Assembly: GCF_001514195.1 (NCBI RefSeq)
Contig: NZ_KQ948734.1
Location: forward strand, 278,462 to 342,461
DNA: 64,000 bases
Direction: 5' to 3'
Source of the DNA: Streptomyces griseorubiginosus
GTDB lineage: Bacteria > Actinomycetota > Actinomycetes > Streptomycetales > Streptomycetaceae
Part shown: positions 17,146 through 25,601 of the stretch, piece after piece
Position numbering within the stretch: the first letter of the stretch is position 1
Layout of the letters: every line of letters begins with the position of its first letter
Made by a program: the position numbers and the translations under genes
Notes under the pieces: model-generated
Databases searched by the model: none
Told to the model about the DNA's origin: nothing
The model's input: the letters and a program-made list of their open reading frames with translations, nothing else

Positions 17146-18191
17146 GTTTCTCCGTACGCCAGGTGCGAGCCCCGCGTCCCCTGCGGGCGCTGGCCGCCGT
17201 CCTGCTCGCCGGCGCCCTGCTGGCCGGATGCAGCACGTTCTCCGACGAGGGCCGCGCCCAGTACGAGCGCGGCCAGGGCGAGAACCCGGACGCCACCGGC
17301 ACGGCCGAGGCCACCGAGTCGGCGAAGCCCGAGCCGCCGTACGACGTGCGGCCGCTGCTGGACCCGAAGAAGAAGTATTTGGGGGTGGCGGCCGACGGCG
17401 CCCCCGCCAGGATGACGGCCGTCCAGGACTTCGCGAAGAGGGCCGGCAAGAAGCCCAACCTGATCGAGTTCTACTCGGCCTGGGGCGACCAGTACGAGCA
17501 GCAGCTCGTGCAGAACTCCTGGGACTACGGCGCGGTGGCGTTCATCGCCTGGGAGCCGTTCAAGACGAGCCTGAAGGACATCGCCTCGGGCAGGCAGGAC
17601 GCCTACATCCGCGAGTACGCGCAGTCCGTCGCGGACCTGAACCTGCCCGTGGCGATCAGCTTCGGGCACGAGATGAACGGCTTCTGGTACCCGTGGGGCA
17701 CCAAGAAGGCCACCGCCGCCCAGTTCACCGCCGCGTACAAGCACATCCACGACATCTTCGACGACGAGGGCGCCACCCAGGTCATCTGGGTGTGGAGCCC
17801 CAACGTCACGCACCCGATGCCGAACGTGAAGCTCAAGCCGTTCTGGCCGGGCGACGACTACGTCGACTGGGTCGGCGTCATCGGCTACTACGGGGCCACC
17901 GGTCCGAACACGTACAAGACGCTGTACGGGCCGACCATGACCGAGATCCGCGGCTTCACAAAGAAACCGTTCATCATCGCGGAGACCGCCGCCCAGGCCG
18001 GTGAGCGCAAGCCCGCCGACATCGAGTCCCTCTTCCAGGGGACCGCCGACCGCGACGACGTCATCGGGTTCGTCTGGTTCAACTTCGACAAGGAGACGGA
18101 CTGGCGCATCAACAGCGGTCCGCTGTCCGAGAAGACCTTCAAGAAGCAGGCCGCGAACCCGGACTTCGGATTCGATGTGACGAAGCCGTGA
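17142..18191 (+). CDS. GH26-family glycoside hydrolase lipoprotein
   Basis: A 349-residue lipoprotein: lipobox LAGC with Cys30, a charged linker to about residue 70, then a GH26 TIM barrel. The acid/base Glu177 is in SFGHEMNGFWYPWG and the nucleophile Glu281 in FIIAETAAQAG. GH26 enzymes are mostly endo-beta-1,4-mannanases, with some beta-1,3-xylanases and lichenases. Translational coupling to the GT2 synthase suggests a role like that of BcsZ in cellulose synthesis, trimming the nascent polymer outside the membrane. The substrate is inference. Confidence 0.88.
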   Translation: MSFSVRQVRAPRPLRALAAVLLAGALLAGCSTFSDEGRAQYERGQGENPDATGTAEATESAKPEPPYDVRPLLDPKKKYLGVAADGAPARMTAVQDFAKRAGKKPNLIEFYSAWGDQYEQQLVQNSWDYGAVAFIAWEPFKTSLKDIASGRQDAYIREYAQSVADLNLPVAISFGHEMNGFWYPWGTKKATAAQFTAAYKHIHDIFDDEGATQVIWVWSPNVTHPMPNVKLKPFWPGDDYVDWVGVIGYYGATGPNTYKTLYGPTMTEIRGFTKKPFIIAETAAQAGERKPADIESLFQGTADRDDVIGFVWFNFDKETDWRINSGPLSEKTFKKQAANPDFGFDVTKP

Positions 18192-20110
18192 GCGATCGCA
18201 CCACGCCCACGTGGGCGGACGAGCCCGAGGTGCACGACCCCTACGGGTACGCGCAGCAGTACGGCGACGGCGGTCACGGACCCGCGCCACAGGACCGGCG
18301 GCAGGAGCAGCGGGAGAGCCTGCGGCAGTACGCGCAGCAGGCCCCGACCCGCCCCCAGGCGCAGCAGGCCCACGCGCCCGCGGGGCATCAGGCCGGTGAC
18401 TACCAGCCCGGCTGGTTCACCGAGACCGGCAGCTGGCGCTTCGACGTCCAGGGCCGGACGTCCGAGTACACCGACCAGCAGGCCTACGACACCTTCGCGC
18501 CCTTCGACCCGTACGCCTCCTACACCGCCGTCGAGCCCGGACCGGCGGCCCCCGCGGCCGCCGAGCCCGAGCCGAGGAAGCCCGGCTACACGCTGCCGGC
18601 CGTGCCGGAGTCGTCATGGGCCGTGGACACGCGGCGCAGCAAGCTGCTCGGGCGCGGGGTGCTGCTGTTCATCCTGCTCGTGCAGGCGGGGCTGTCCCTG
18701 CGGCTGACCGGGACGGCCTTCCAGGACGAGGCGCTCTACGTCGCGGCGGGCCACTACGAGCTGGCCAACCTGCTGCACGGCACCAAGCTGCCGGTGGACT
18801 TCGCGGCCTACTTCTCCGGGCACCCGAAGCTGTACCCGGTGCTCGCCGGTGCCGTGGACAGCTACTTCGGCCTCACCGGCGTCCGCGTGGTCAGCCTGCT
18901 GTTCATGCTGGGCGCCACCGCGCTGCTGTACGCGCTGACCCGGCGCCTGTTCAACCTGCGCGCCGCGCTCGGGGCGGCCGCGCTCTTCTCGGTGCTCCAG
19001 TCGACGATCGTGCTCGGCAACTTCGCCACCTACGACGCCGCCGCCATCTTCCTGCTCGCGCTGTCCGCCTGGGCGGTGGTGCGCACCGACCGGATGAAGG
19101 CCTTCGCCGTGCTGCTCGCGGCCCCGCCGGCCGCGCTCGCGTTCGGCGTGAAGTACGCCTCCGGTCTGTACCTCCCCACCCTGGTGGTGCTCGCCGTGAT
19201 CACCGCGCACCGGCACCGCGGCATCCGCGCCCTGGGCCGCGGTGTGGTGCTGGGCACGGGCATCGCGGCCCTGCTCGGGATCGGTTACTACTTCTCCGGA
19301 CCGCTGGGCGGCATCAGCTCCACCACCACCGACCGTGCCAAGGGCACGGACACGGCGGCCACGATGCTCCAGCACAGCGCCGAGTGGGGCGGACTGGTCT
19401 TCCTGGCCGCGCTCGGCGGCACGATCGCCTACGTGCTGCGCGGGCGGATGGGCGAGATGCCGTGGATCGAGGGCGAGACCCCGGGGCGCGTACGGCGCGC
19501 CGCGCTCGGCCTGGTCCTGACGGGCACCGCGCTGCTCGCTCCCGCCTACCAGATCCACCTGCACACCGAGATCTCGCTCTACAAGCACGTCGGCTTCGGA
19601 CTGTTCTTCGCGGCGCCGCTGGCCGGCCTCGGCATGGCCCGTCTGGTCGGCCCGCACTTCCGGCATCCCCAGCTCGGCATCCTGCTGTACGTCGCCACCC
19701 TCGTGTTCGGCATGGTGCAGGCCCAGCGGGCGTACAGCTTCCCGGACTCCACGCAGATGACCGCGTACCTGAGCACGGTCGTCGACCGGAAGGGCACCTA
19801 CCTCGCCGAGGAGCAGGAGGTCCCCGCCTACTACCTGCGGGACAAGACCAACTGGACGCAGTGGCAGAACACCTACTTCATGGACTACCGGGGCAAGGAC
19901 GGCAAGCAGTACACCGGCCCCGACGCGTTCCGCCAGGCCGTCCGTGACGGAAAGTTCGACGCGATCGTGATGCACGGCGACGTCAGCCCGGTGACGTACC
20001 AGGCGGTGAAGGAGGGGTTGAAGAACAACTCCCACTACCGGCTGGCGGCCGTGTTCCCGTACACCACGAGCAGCGGAGAGCACGCCTACCGGATTTGGGT
20101 GAAGCGATGA
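18188..20110 (+). CDS. GT39/ArnT-like polyprenol-dependent glycosyltransferase, first copy
   Basis: 640 residues. Residues 1-150 are a disordered cytosolic arm rich in Gln, Pro and Tyr (PYGYAQQYGDGGHG). From about 165 there are some ten membrane spans. The acidic GT-C motif of the first outside loop is present in TGTAFQDEALYVAAGHYE. Such enzymes move a sugar from a polyprenyl phosphate to a glycan or protein outside the membrane. The GTG start overlaps the GH26 stop (GTGA), and the stop overlaps the next GT39-like gene (ATGA). The acceptor is unknown. Confidence 0.82.
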   Translation: MSDRTTPTWADEPEVHDPYGYAQQYGDGGHGPAPQDRRQEQRESLRQYAQQAPTRPQAQQAHAPAGHQAGDYQPGWFTETGSWRFDVQGRTSEYTDQQAYDTFAPFDPYASYTAVEPGPAAPAAAEPEPRKPGYTLPAVPESSWAVDTRRSKLLGRGVLLFILLVQAGLSLRLTGTAFQDEALYVAAGHYELANLLHGTKLPVDFAAYFSGHPKLYPVLAGAVDSYFGLTGVRVVSLLFMLGATALLYALTRRLFNLRAALGAAALFSVLQSTIVLGNFATYDAAAIFLLALSAWAVVRTDRMKAFAVLLAAPPAALAFGVKYASGLYLPTLVVLAVITAHRHRGIRALGRGVVLGTGIAALLGIGYYFSGPLGGISSTTTDRAKGTDTAATMLQHSAEWGGLVFLAALGGTIAYVLRGRMGEMPWIEGETPGRVRRAALGLVLTGTALLAPAYQIHLHTEISLYKHVGFGLFFAAPLAGLGMARLVGPHFRHPQLGILLYVATLVFGMVQAQRAYSFPDSTQMTAYLSTVVDRKGTYLAEEQEVPAYYLRDKTNWTQWQNTYFMDYRGKDGKQYTGPDAFRQAVRDGKFDAIVMHGDVSPVTYQAVKEGLKNNSHYRLAAVFPYTTSSGEHAYRIWVKR

Positions 20111-21882
20111 GTCCCCACGCCCCCGCTCCCTACGGAGGCGGGTACCCCGACACCTCGGGCGGCCACGACCCCTACGCCGGGCAGGGCACGTACGCCGGCT
20201 CGGCGCAGGGCACCTACGCCGAGCCGGGCGCGTACGGCGCTCCGGGGCAGTACGCCGACCGGGGCGGGTATCCGGGCGGGCAGGACACGTACGCCCCCGA
20301 ACCGGTGGATCCGCAGCCGCCCACCGACGGGCCGGCCGAGGACAAGCCCGAGAGGCGCAAGGGCGGGCGGCTCGCCACCGCGGCGGTCTTCCTGGTGCCC
20401 ACGGCCCTCGCCCTCGCGCTGATCCTGCACCGGATCGGCGACCGCGAGCTGTGGCGCGACGAGCACGCCACCTGGTGGGCGGCCACGCTGTCCTTCCACG
20501 ACCTGAGCCTGCTGATCCGCTCCATCGACGTCGTGTTCACGCCGTACTACGTGCTCATGCACTTCTGGATCGCCGTGGCCGGGGACTCCCCGACCGCGAT
20601 GCGCATCCCGGGTGCGGTGGCCATGGCGGCCTCCGCGGGCCTGCTCGCCCTGCTCGGGAGGCGGCTGTTCACCACGCAGGCGGGACTGCTCGCGGGGCTC
20701 GCCTTCGCCGTCGTGCCGACCACCACGCGGTACGGGCAGGAGATCCGCCCGTACGCCTTCGCGGTGGCCGCGGTGCTGCTGTCGACGCTGCTGCTCGCCA
20801 GGGCGCTGGACAAGCCGTCGTTCAAGGTGTGGGTCGCCTACACGCTGTCGGTGCCCATGATCGGCTGGAGCCACCTGGCGTCGATGGCCGTCCTCGGCGC
20901 CCATCTGGTGATGATCCTCATCGCCCGGCGGTCCGGCGACAAGATCGTGGGCTGGGCCTTCGCCGCGGCCTGCACGCTCGGCCTGTGCTTCGTCATCCCC
21001 ATGGCCGTCTCCGGCTCGGGGCAGAGCGGCCAGATCGCCTGGAACAACCCGACCGTCAACGACCTGCTCGACTTCCCGAAGAACCTCTTCGGGACCTGGG
21101 CGGTGGCCGTGCCGGTCATGGCGCTCGGCGCGCTCGGGCTGTTCTTCGCGGGCCGGCGGGCCCTTCCGCTGGCCGTCTGGATCGTGCTGCCGCCCGTGGC
21201 GACCTACGCCACCGCCGCGCAGCTGCACCTCTTCCTGCCGCGCTACCTGCTCTTCACCGCGCCCGCCTGGGTGCTGCTCGCGGCCGTCGCCGTGGTGCGG
21301 ATCGCGGGACCGGTGGCCGGGGCCAAGGCCGGCACGGGAGCGGCGGTGCGGCGGGGCTTCGGCTGGGTGCTCGTGGCGGCGGCGGTCGCCGGGCTCGCCT
21401 TCCAGGCCCTGCCCGGCATCCGTGAGACCCGGCACAACGCCCTGGGCGAGCCCGACTTCCGCGGCGCCGCCCGGATCGTCGAGGCCGGGCAGAAGAAGGG
21501 CGACGGCATCGTCTTCAGCGGGGTGATGTCCGAGCGCCGGGCCATGGACTACGAACTGCGCGACGACGCCGGCCGCCCGCGCGACTCGCTGATGTACCGC
21601 ACGCCCCAGCAACTGGGGTCGTTCGGCGCGCTCGAATGCCCGGACGCCGCGCGGTGCCTGGCCAAGGCCGACCGGCTGTGGCTCGTGTCGACGACGCTCG
21701 ACGGACAGCCGTTCAGCGGCATGCCGAAGACGACGGCGAAGGCGATCCAGAAGAGCTTCAAGGTCGTGAGGACCAAGAAGCTGTCATACCTCCAGCTCGT
21801 GCTCCTCGAAAGGACACGCGCGGCGACGGACGACCCGTCCGCGGACGGGGACGACGCCGCCAAGCGCAAGGTGCATACCTGA
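20107..21882 (+). CDS. GT39/PMT-like polyprenol-dependent glycosyltransferase, second copy
   Basis: 591 residues. Residues 1-95 are a Gly/Tyr/Pro-rich disordered arm with repeated GTYA and GAYG steps. It is followed by about ten membrane spans, with the GT-C acidic motif in RIGDRELWRDEHATWWA. It looks like the dolichol-phosphate-mannose-type family. It overlaps the upstream gene by 4 bases and is followed 68 bases later by the polyprenol-phosphate mannose synthase that could supply its donor. Confidence 0.82.
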   Translation: MSPHAPAPYGGGYPDTSGGHDPYAGQGTYAGSAQGTYAEPGAYGAPGQYADRGGYPGGQDTYAPEPVDPQPPTDGPAEDKPERRKGGRLATAAVFLVPTALALALILHRIGDRELWRDEHATWWAATLSFHDLSLLIRSIDVVFTPYYVLMHFWIAVAGDSPTAMRIPGAVAMAASAGLLALLGRRLFTTQAGLLAGLAFAVVPTTTRYGQEIRPYAFAVAAVLLSTLLLARALDKPSFKVWVAYTLSVPMIGWSHLASMAVLGAHLVMILIARRSGDKIVGWAFAAACTLGLCFVIPMAVSGSGQSGQIAWNNPTVNDLLDFPKNLFGTWAVAVPVMALGALGLFFAGRRALPLAVWIVLPPVATYATAAQLHLFLPRYLLFTAPAWVLLAAVAVVRIAGPVAGAKAGTGAAVRRGFGWVLVAAAVAGLAFQALPGIRETRHNALGEPDFRGAARIVEAGQKKGDGIVFSGVMSERRAMDYELRDDAGRPRDSLMYRTPQQLGSFGALECPDAARCLAKADRLWLVSTTLDGQPFSGMPKTTAKAIQKSFKVVRTKKLSYLQLVLLERTRAATDDPSADGDDAAKRKVHT

Positions 21883-21950
21883 GTTGGGTTCCGGACGCGG
21901 GACGACCCGCGTCCGGCGGGGGGAGCAATCAATTGGGGAGGGAAAAGAAG

Positions 21951-22709
21951 ATGACGTACGACGTGGGGGCGGACGTGGCTGTCACCGTGGTGATGCCCAC
22001 GTACAACGAGGCCGCCAACCTGCCGCGCATGGCGGAGCTGGTCCTCGGGCTGCCCATCGAGGGGCTGCACCTGAAGGTCGTCGACGACTCCAGCCCGGAC
22101 GGCACCGGACGGATCGCCGAGGAGCTCGCCGACAAGTACAACTGGGACGGGCGGCGCCGGATGAGCGTGCTGCACCGGACCGAGAAGGACGGTCTCGGCC
22201 GGGCGTACGTCGCCGGCATGAGCGCTGCGCTCGACGAGGGCGCCGAGTACGTCGTCCAGATGGACGCCGACGGCAGCCACCCGGTGGAAGCGGTCCCACG
22301 CATGCTCGGTACGGCCCTGGCGTCCGGGGTCGGCCTGGTCGTCGGCAGCCGGTACGTGGAGGGCGGCTCGCTGGACGAGGACTGGGGCAGGCACCGCGTG
22401 CTGCTCTCGCGCTTCGCCAACCGCTACGCCCGGACCGTGCTCGGCACCAAGATCCGGGACATCACCGCCGGGTTCAACCTGTGGTCGGCCGCCACGCTGC
22501 GGGACATCGATCTCGCGACGCTGGACAGCGCCGGCTACAGCTTCCAGGTCGAGCTGAAGTTCAAGGCGGTCCGGGCCGGGCACAGCGCCGTGGAGATCCC
22601 GATCCGCTTCGAGGAGCGCACCGAGGGCGTCTCCAAGATGAACCTCTCGACGCAGATCGAGTCGGCGGTGATGCCCGTACGGCTGCGACTGCGCAACCGA
22701 CGGGGCTGA
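21951..22709 (+). CDS. polyprenol monophosphomannose synthase (DPM1/Ppm1-like GT2)
   Basis: Predicted to make polyprenyl-phosphate-mannose from GDP-mannose at the cytoplasmic face. The product is 252 residues with PTYNEAANL (15-23), DDSSPDGT (45-52) and the metal/donor motif DADGSHPVEAVP. There is no transmembrane domain, as in short DPM1 forms. The ATG at 21951 follows GGGGAGGG. It belongs with the GtrA gene 8 bases downstream and supplies lipid-linked sugar for the two GT39-like enzymes. Confidence 0.9.
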   Translation: MTYDVGADVAVTVVMPTYNEAANLPRMAELVLGLPIEGLHLKVVDDSSPDGTGRIAEELADKYNWDGRRRMSVLHRTEKDGLGRAYVAGMSAALDEGAEYVVQMDADGSHPVEAVPRMLGTALASGVGLVVGSRYVEGGSLDEDWGRHRVLLSRFANRYARTVLGTKIRDITAGFNLWSAATLRDIDLATLDSAGYSFQVELKFKAVRAGHSAVEIPIRFEERTEGVSKMNLSTQIESAVMPVRLRLRNRRG

Positions 22710-22717
22710 ACGGGACG

Positions 22718-23245
22718 GTGAGCAGCGGACGACACGCGCTTCCCTCCCGATTCGGGAAGCTGTACCGCGAGATCGCGAAGTTCGGCATGGTGGGTGCCTC
22801 GGGCTTCGTGGTCAACCTCGCGGTCTTCAACCTCATCCGGACCGTCACCGAGTGGCAGACCGTCCGGGCCAGCGTCCTGGCCACGGTCGTCGCGATCCTC
22901 AGCAACTACCTGGGCCTGCGGTACTTCGCGTACCGCAACCGCGACCAGGAGGACCGCAACAGCCGCAGGAAGGAGCTGACGCTCTTCCTGCTGTTCAGCG
23001 CGATCGGCCTGGTGATCGAGAACTCGGTCCTCTACGCGACGACCTACGGTCTCGGCTGGGACGGCACGCTCGCCACCAACGTCAGCAAGTTCCTCGGCAT
23101 CGGGATCGCGACCCTGTTCCGGTTCTGGTCCTACCGCACCTGGGTCTTCAGGGCGACGGGGAGCCGGCGGACCGCCGAGGAGTCCCCCGATCCCGTCGTG
23201 CCGTACCCCGAGCCCGCCCTGAGCGGCTCCTGGGAGCGCGGCTGA
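22718..23245 (+). CDS. GtrA-family membrane protein (lipid-linked sugar flippase)
   Basis: 175 residues with four hydrophobic segments (about 21-40, 46-64, 85-105, 120-140) and the family motif NYLGLRYFAYRNR. GtrA proteins are thought to flip polyprenyl-phosphate sugars across the membrane, which fits the synthase just upstream. The start is a GTG 8 bases after that gene. The C-terminal 30 residues are hydrophilic. The stop codon lies in a 17-bp tandem triplication. Confidence 0.88.
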   Translation: MSSGRHALPSRFGKLYREIAKFGMVGASGFVVNLAVFNLIRTVTEWQTVRASVLATVVAILSNYLGLRYFAYRNRDQEDRNSRRKELTLFLLFSAIGLVIENSVLYATTYGLGWDGTLATNVSKFLGIGIATLFRFWSYRTWVFRATGSRRTAEESPDPVVPYPEPALSGSWERG

Positions 23246-23291
23246 CCTGATACCGCCGCTGACCTGATCCGGCCGCTGACCTGATCCGGCC
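23241..23291 (+). repeat. 17-bp tandem triplication over the GtrA-gene stop codon
   Basis: Three head-to-tail units (23241-23257, 23258-23274, 23275-23291), of the form GCTGACCTGATCCGGCC, with one substitution and one shifted base in the first. Because 17 is not a multiple of 3, the TGA of each unit falls in a different frame, closing all three. A similar 17-bp triplication with the same TGACCTGA core ends the sigma-factor gene at 57735. Confidence 0.9.
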
Positions 23292-23292
23292 G

Positions 23293-23330
23293 GAGTGACC
23301 CGGCGCGCCCTCGGGGGCGCCGGGTCACTC
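23293..23330. terminator. bidirectional terminator between convergent genes
   Basis: A 14-bp stem, GAGTGACCCGGCGC facing GCGCCGGGTCACTC, with a loop of about 10 bases. The stop codon of the minus-strand gene (23325-23327) is inside the right arm. It follows the tandem stop triplication. Confidence 0.85.
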
Positions 23331-24218
23331 GCCCGCCGCTGTGGAGGCCTGTGCCTCGCCCCGGCGGTGGATCTGGCGGAAGGTGAACTCGGCCAGGTTG
23401 TCGCCGATGCTGAAGACCGCGGTGTCCTTCTCCGTGACGTTCTTGCCGCCCGCGAAGCCGGAGATGGTGAAGTAGGCGTAGCGGCCGTAGGAGTTCGAGG
23501 TCGTGCGGCAGATCGCGGCGTTGCAGAAGGGCTTGACCGCGCCGCCGGACAGCGACTTCACGATGTCCTTCTTGGTGTTGACCTGCCCCTTGGCTTTCTG
23601 CGCCTGGGCCTCGGTGTCGAAGACCGCCACACCGACCGTCACCGAGACGCCGTCCTTGGTGTAGCTGACGCGCATGAACTGGGTGCAGCCGTCGGCCTTG
23701 AGGATCTTGCCGAGGCTCGCCTGGACGGTGTCCGCGGCGGCGCAGTTCCTGGTGTCGGAGGTCTCGCCCTTCTTGTACACGGTGGAGCCCATGGTCAGCT
23801 GGGTCCCCGGGAAGAGGAGCTTGGCGCTGAGCGGGTCCGTGTCCTTGGCCTTGCTGGCGATGAACTCCTTCGGGTCCAGCGGCGGCGGGGCGCTGGTCGG
23901 CGCGAACGACGGCGCGGTCCCGGTGGCGCTCGGGATGTCGGCGGTCGCCGGCAGCGACGAGGTCGGCTTGTTGGCCTGGTCGTCGCCGTTGTTCGCCGAT
24001 ACGACGGCCATCGCGACGGCGGTGCCTATGCCGACCGTGGCGAGCGCGCCGCCGACGATGAAGAACAGCCGACGGCGCCTGTTACGGATCTCGGAGGCCT
24101 CGGCGAGCGCGGCCCAGTCCGGAGTCTGCTCGCCCCCGCCGCTGCTCCACGGCTGCTGCGACTGCGGTTTCCAGGGATCCCACTGGGACGGGGGTCCCCC
24201 CTGCTGCCCAAAGCTCAT
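23325..24218 (-). CDS. membrane-anchored secreted protein, function unknown
   Basis: 297 residues. The cytosolic N-terminus is Gln/Trp/Pro-rich (MSFGQQGGPPSQWDPWKPQS). One membrane span, FFIVGGALATVGIGTAVAMA, lies at about 52-71. A Ser/Thr/Pro linker follows, then an extracytoplasmic domain of about 180 residues with four cysteines that could form two disulphides. I recognise no family with a known function. Proteins of this layout next to rplM are, from memory, common in Streptomyces. An in-frame ATG three codons upstream is an alternative start. Confidence 0.75.
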   Translation of the reverse strand: MSFGQQGGPPSQWDPWKPQSQQPWSSGGGEQTPDWAALAEASEIRNRRRRLFFIVGGALATVGIGTAVAMAVVSANNGDDQANKPTSSLPATADIPSATGTAPSFAPTSAPPPLDPKEFIASKAKDTDPLSAKLLFPGTQLTMGSTVYKKGETSDTRNCAAADTVQASLGKILKADGCTQFMRVSYTKDGVSVTVGVAVFDTEAQAQKAKGQVNTKKDIVKSLSGGAVKPFCNAAICRTTSNSYGRYAYFTISGFAGGKNVTEKDTAVFSIGDNLAEFTFRQIHRRGEAQASTAAGE

Positions 24219-24370
24219 GGGGCGCATCTTAGACGGGGTGCGGGAGGTGCTGTCGGGCCTGTGGACACCGGCCCGGGGGACCTTTCCGGCACCCGTGCAC
24301 ATCTCCTCCCGAAGCCTCCGCCACGTCCCGAGAAGCCGTTTGGGGTTGGCCTGAACCGAGGGGCGGCGTC

Positions 24371-24880
24371 GGCTCGGGCCGAGGGCTGAGTGGGGCTCGG
24401 ACGGGAGTCGGTGTGGGCTTGGGCCAGTGGGCTCGGCCGCGGTTCTGTGTCGGCTCGGGCCCGGGGGTTCACGTCGGCCCGGACGGGAGTCGGCATCGGC
24501 CCGGAGGGGAGTCCGCGTCGGCTCGGCCCGGGCCGGGGACCTGAGCCGGCCCGGAGCGAGTGGGTCTCGGCTTGGGCCGGGGGACGGGGTCGGCTCTGAC
24601 CAGAGCCGGCAGCGGCCCGGACCGGGGTCCACATCGGTGCGGGCCGGGGTCCGCGTCGCCCGGAGCGGGGAGTCTGCATCGCCCCGGACCAGTGTCTGCG
24701 TGGGCCCGGGCCGGAGGTCTCGGGCGGCTCGGCCGGTGATCTGAGCCGGCTCGGCCGGGGGTCTGAGCCGGCTCGGATGGGAGTCGGCGTCGGCTCGGTC
24801 CGGGGGCTGGTCGGCGCGGACGGGAGACGGCCGCGGCCCGGACGACGGTCTGTGGTGGCTCGGATCAGTATCGGGGGGGC
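24371..24880. repeat. degenerate tandem array, period about 22 bp, upstream of rplM
   Basis: About 23 units open with GGCYCGG. From 24592 their starts run 24592, 24614, 24636, 24658, 24681, 24703, 24726, 24748, 24770, 24792, 24813, 24835, 24857, twelve steps of 21-23 bases. Earlier units (24371-24569) keep the period with one 14-base and one 28-base step. A typical unit reads GGCCCGGACGGGAGTCGGCRTC. The period is not a multiple of 3, which argues against a coding repeat despite long open frames here. Strand composition is strongly G-biased. Confidence 0.85.
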
Positions 24881-24903
24881 GAGGGGGTGGTTCGGGGCTC
24901 GTT

Positions 24904-24933
24904 TTGACCCGTCCGTGGGACCCCGGGTATCCT
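24904..24933 (+). promoter_or_regulatory. sigma-70-type promoter for rplM-rpsI
   Basis: TTGACC (24904-24909), 18 bases, then TATCCT (24928-24933). It lies about 25 bases after the 22-bp-period array. The predicted transcript has a leader of some 175 bases, long enough for L13-type autoregulation, which is known in other bacteria but not shown here. Confidence 0.65.
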
Positions 24934-25115
24934 GCTTCTTCGTTGTGTATAGGTGTGCTCGTTCTCATGCGAGAGGCCTCTACCTAGGTTCCCTGGAGCA
25001 GTTACCAGTGGGCGGCATACGGGCGGTGTCCCGGCATATTTGTCGTCCCCAGCTGCACGATCGCTTCAGTGATGCCATGTGTCAGCACCCATCCACTGAA
25101 GAAGAAGGCTGCGAA

Positions 25116-25559
25116 GTGCGTACGTACAGCCCCAAGCCCGGTGATGTGACTCGCCAGTGGCACGTCATTGACGCCCAGGACGTCGTCCTGGGCCGTCTGG
25201 CCACCACTGCCGCGAACCTTCTCCGTGGCAAGCACAAGCCGACCTATGCCCCGCACATGGACATGGGCGACTTCGTCATCATCATCAACGCCGACAAGGT
25301 TCACCTGTCCGGCAACAAGCGGACCCAGAAGATGGCGTACCGCCACTCCGGCTACCCGGGTGGTCTGCGCTCCGTCCGCTACGACGAGCTCCTCGACAAG
25401 AACCCCGAGAAGGCCATCGAGAAGGCCGTCAAGGGCATGATCCCCAAGAACAGCCTGGGCCGTCAGATGCTCACCAAGCTGAAGGTCTACTCGGGCGACC
25501 AGCACCCGCACGCTGCCCAGCAGCCGGTGCCGTTCGAGATCACCCAGGTCGCGCAGTAA
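25116..25559 (+). CDS. rplM: 50S ribosomal protein L13
   Basis: L13 is an early-assembly protein of the large subunit. The GTG at 25116, preceded by AAGAAGG, gives 147 residues starting [20 protein letters not shown]. Family signatures [15 protein letters not shown] and [10 protein letters not shown] are present. Pairing with rpsI downstream is universal. Confidence 0.97.
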   Translation: MRTYSPKPGDVTRQWHVIDAQDVVLGRLATTAANLLRGKHKPTYAPHMDMGDFVIIINADKVHLSGNKRTQKMAYRHSGYPGGLRSVRYDELLDKNPEKAIEKAVKGMIPKNSLGRQMLTKLKVYSGDQHPHAAQQPVPFEITQVAQ

Positions 25560-25601
25560 GTCCGGCCACCCCCTAAGACTGAAGAGAATCTGAGGAGCAT
25601 C

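Larger units (their letters stand above)
24219..25115. other. 897-base gene-free stretch between the minus-strand gene and rplM
   Basis: It contains a GC-rich spacer, the 22-bp-period array (24371-24880), a good promoter (24904-24933) and a leader of about 175 bases before rplM. Open frames exist on both strands but have no ribosome site or recognisable protein; the one antisense to the array reads into low-complexity Pro/Arg/Asp text. I regard it as non-coding. Confidence 0.7.

Noticed and set aside
24371..24880. CRISPR array
   Set aside because: The 22-base units are diverged and contiguous, with no constant repeat separated by unique spacers, and no cas genes are present.
24240..24968. 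A long minus-strand coding extension of the membrane-anchored protein through the array
   Set aside because: The frame is open but the text is low-complexity Pro/Arg/Asp, the 22-base period breaks the reading frame between units, and the normal protein starts at 24218.
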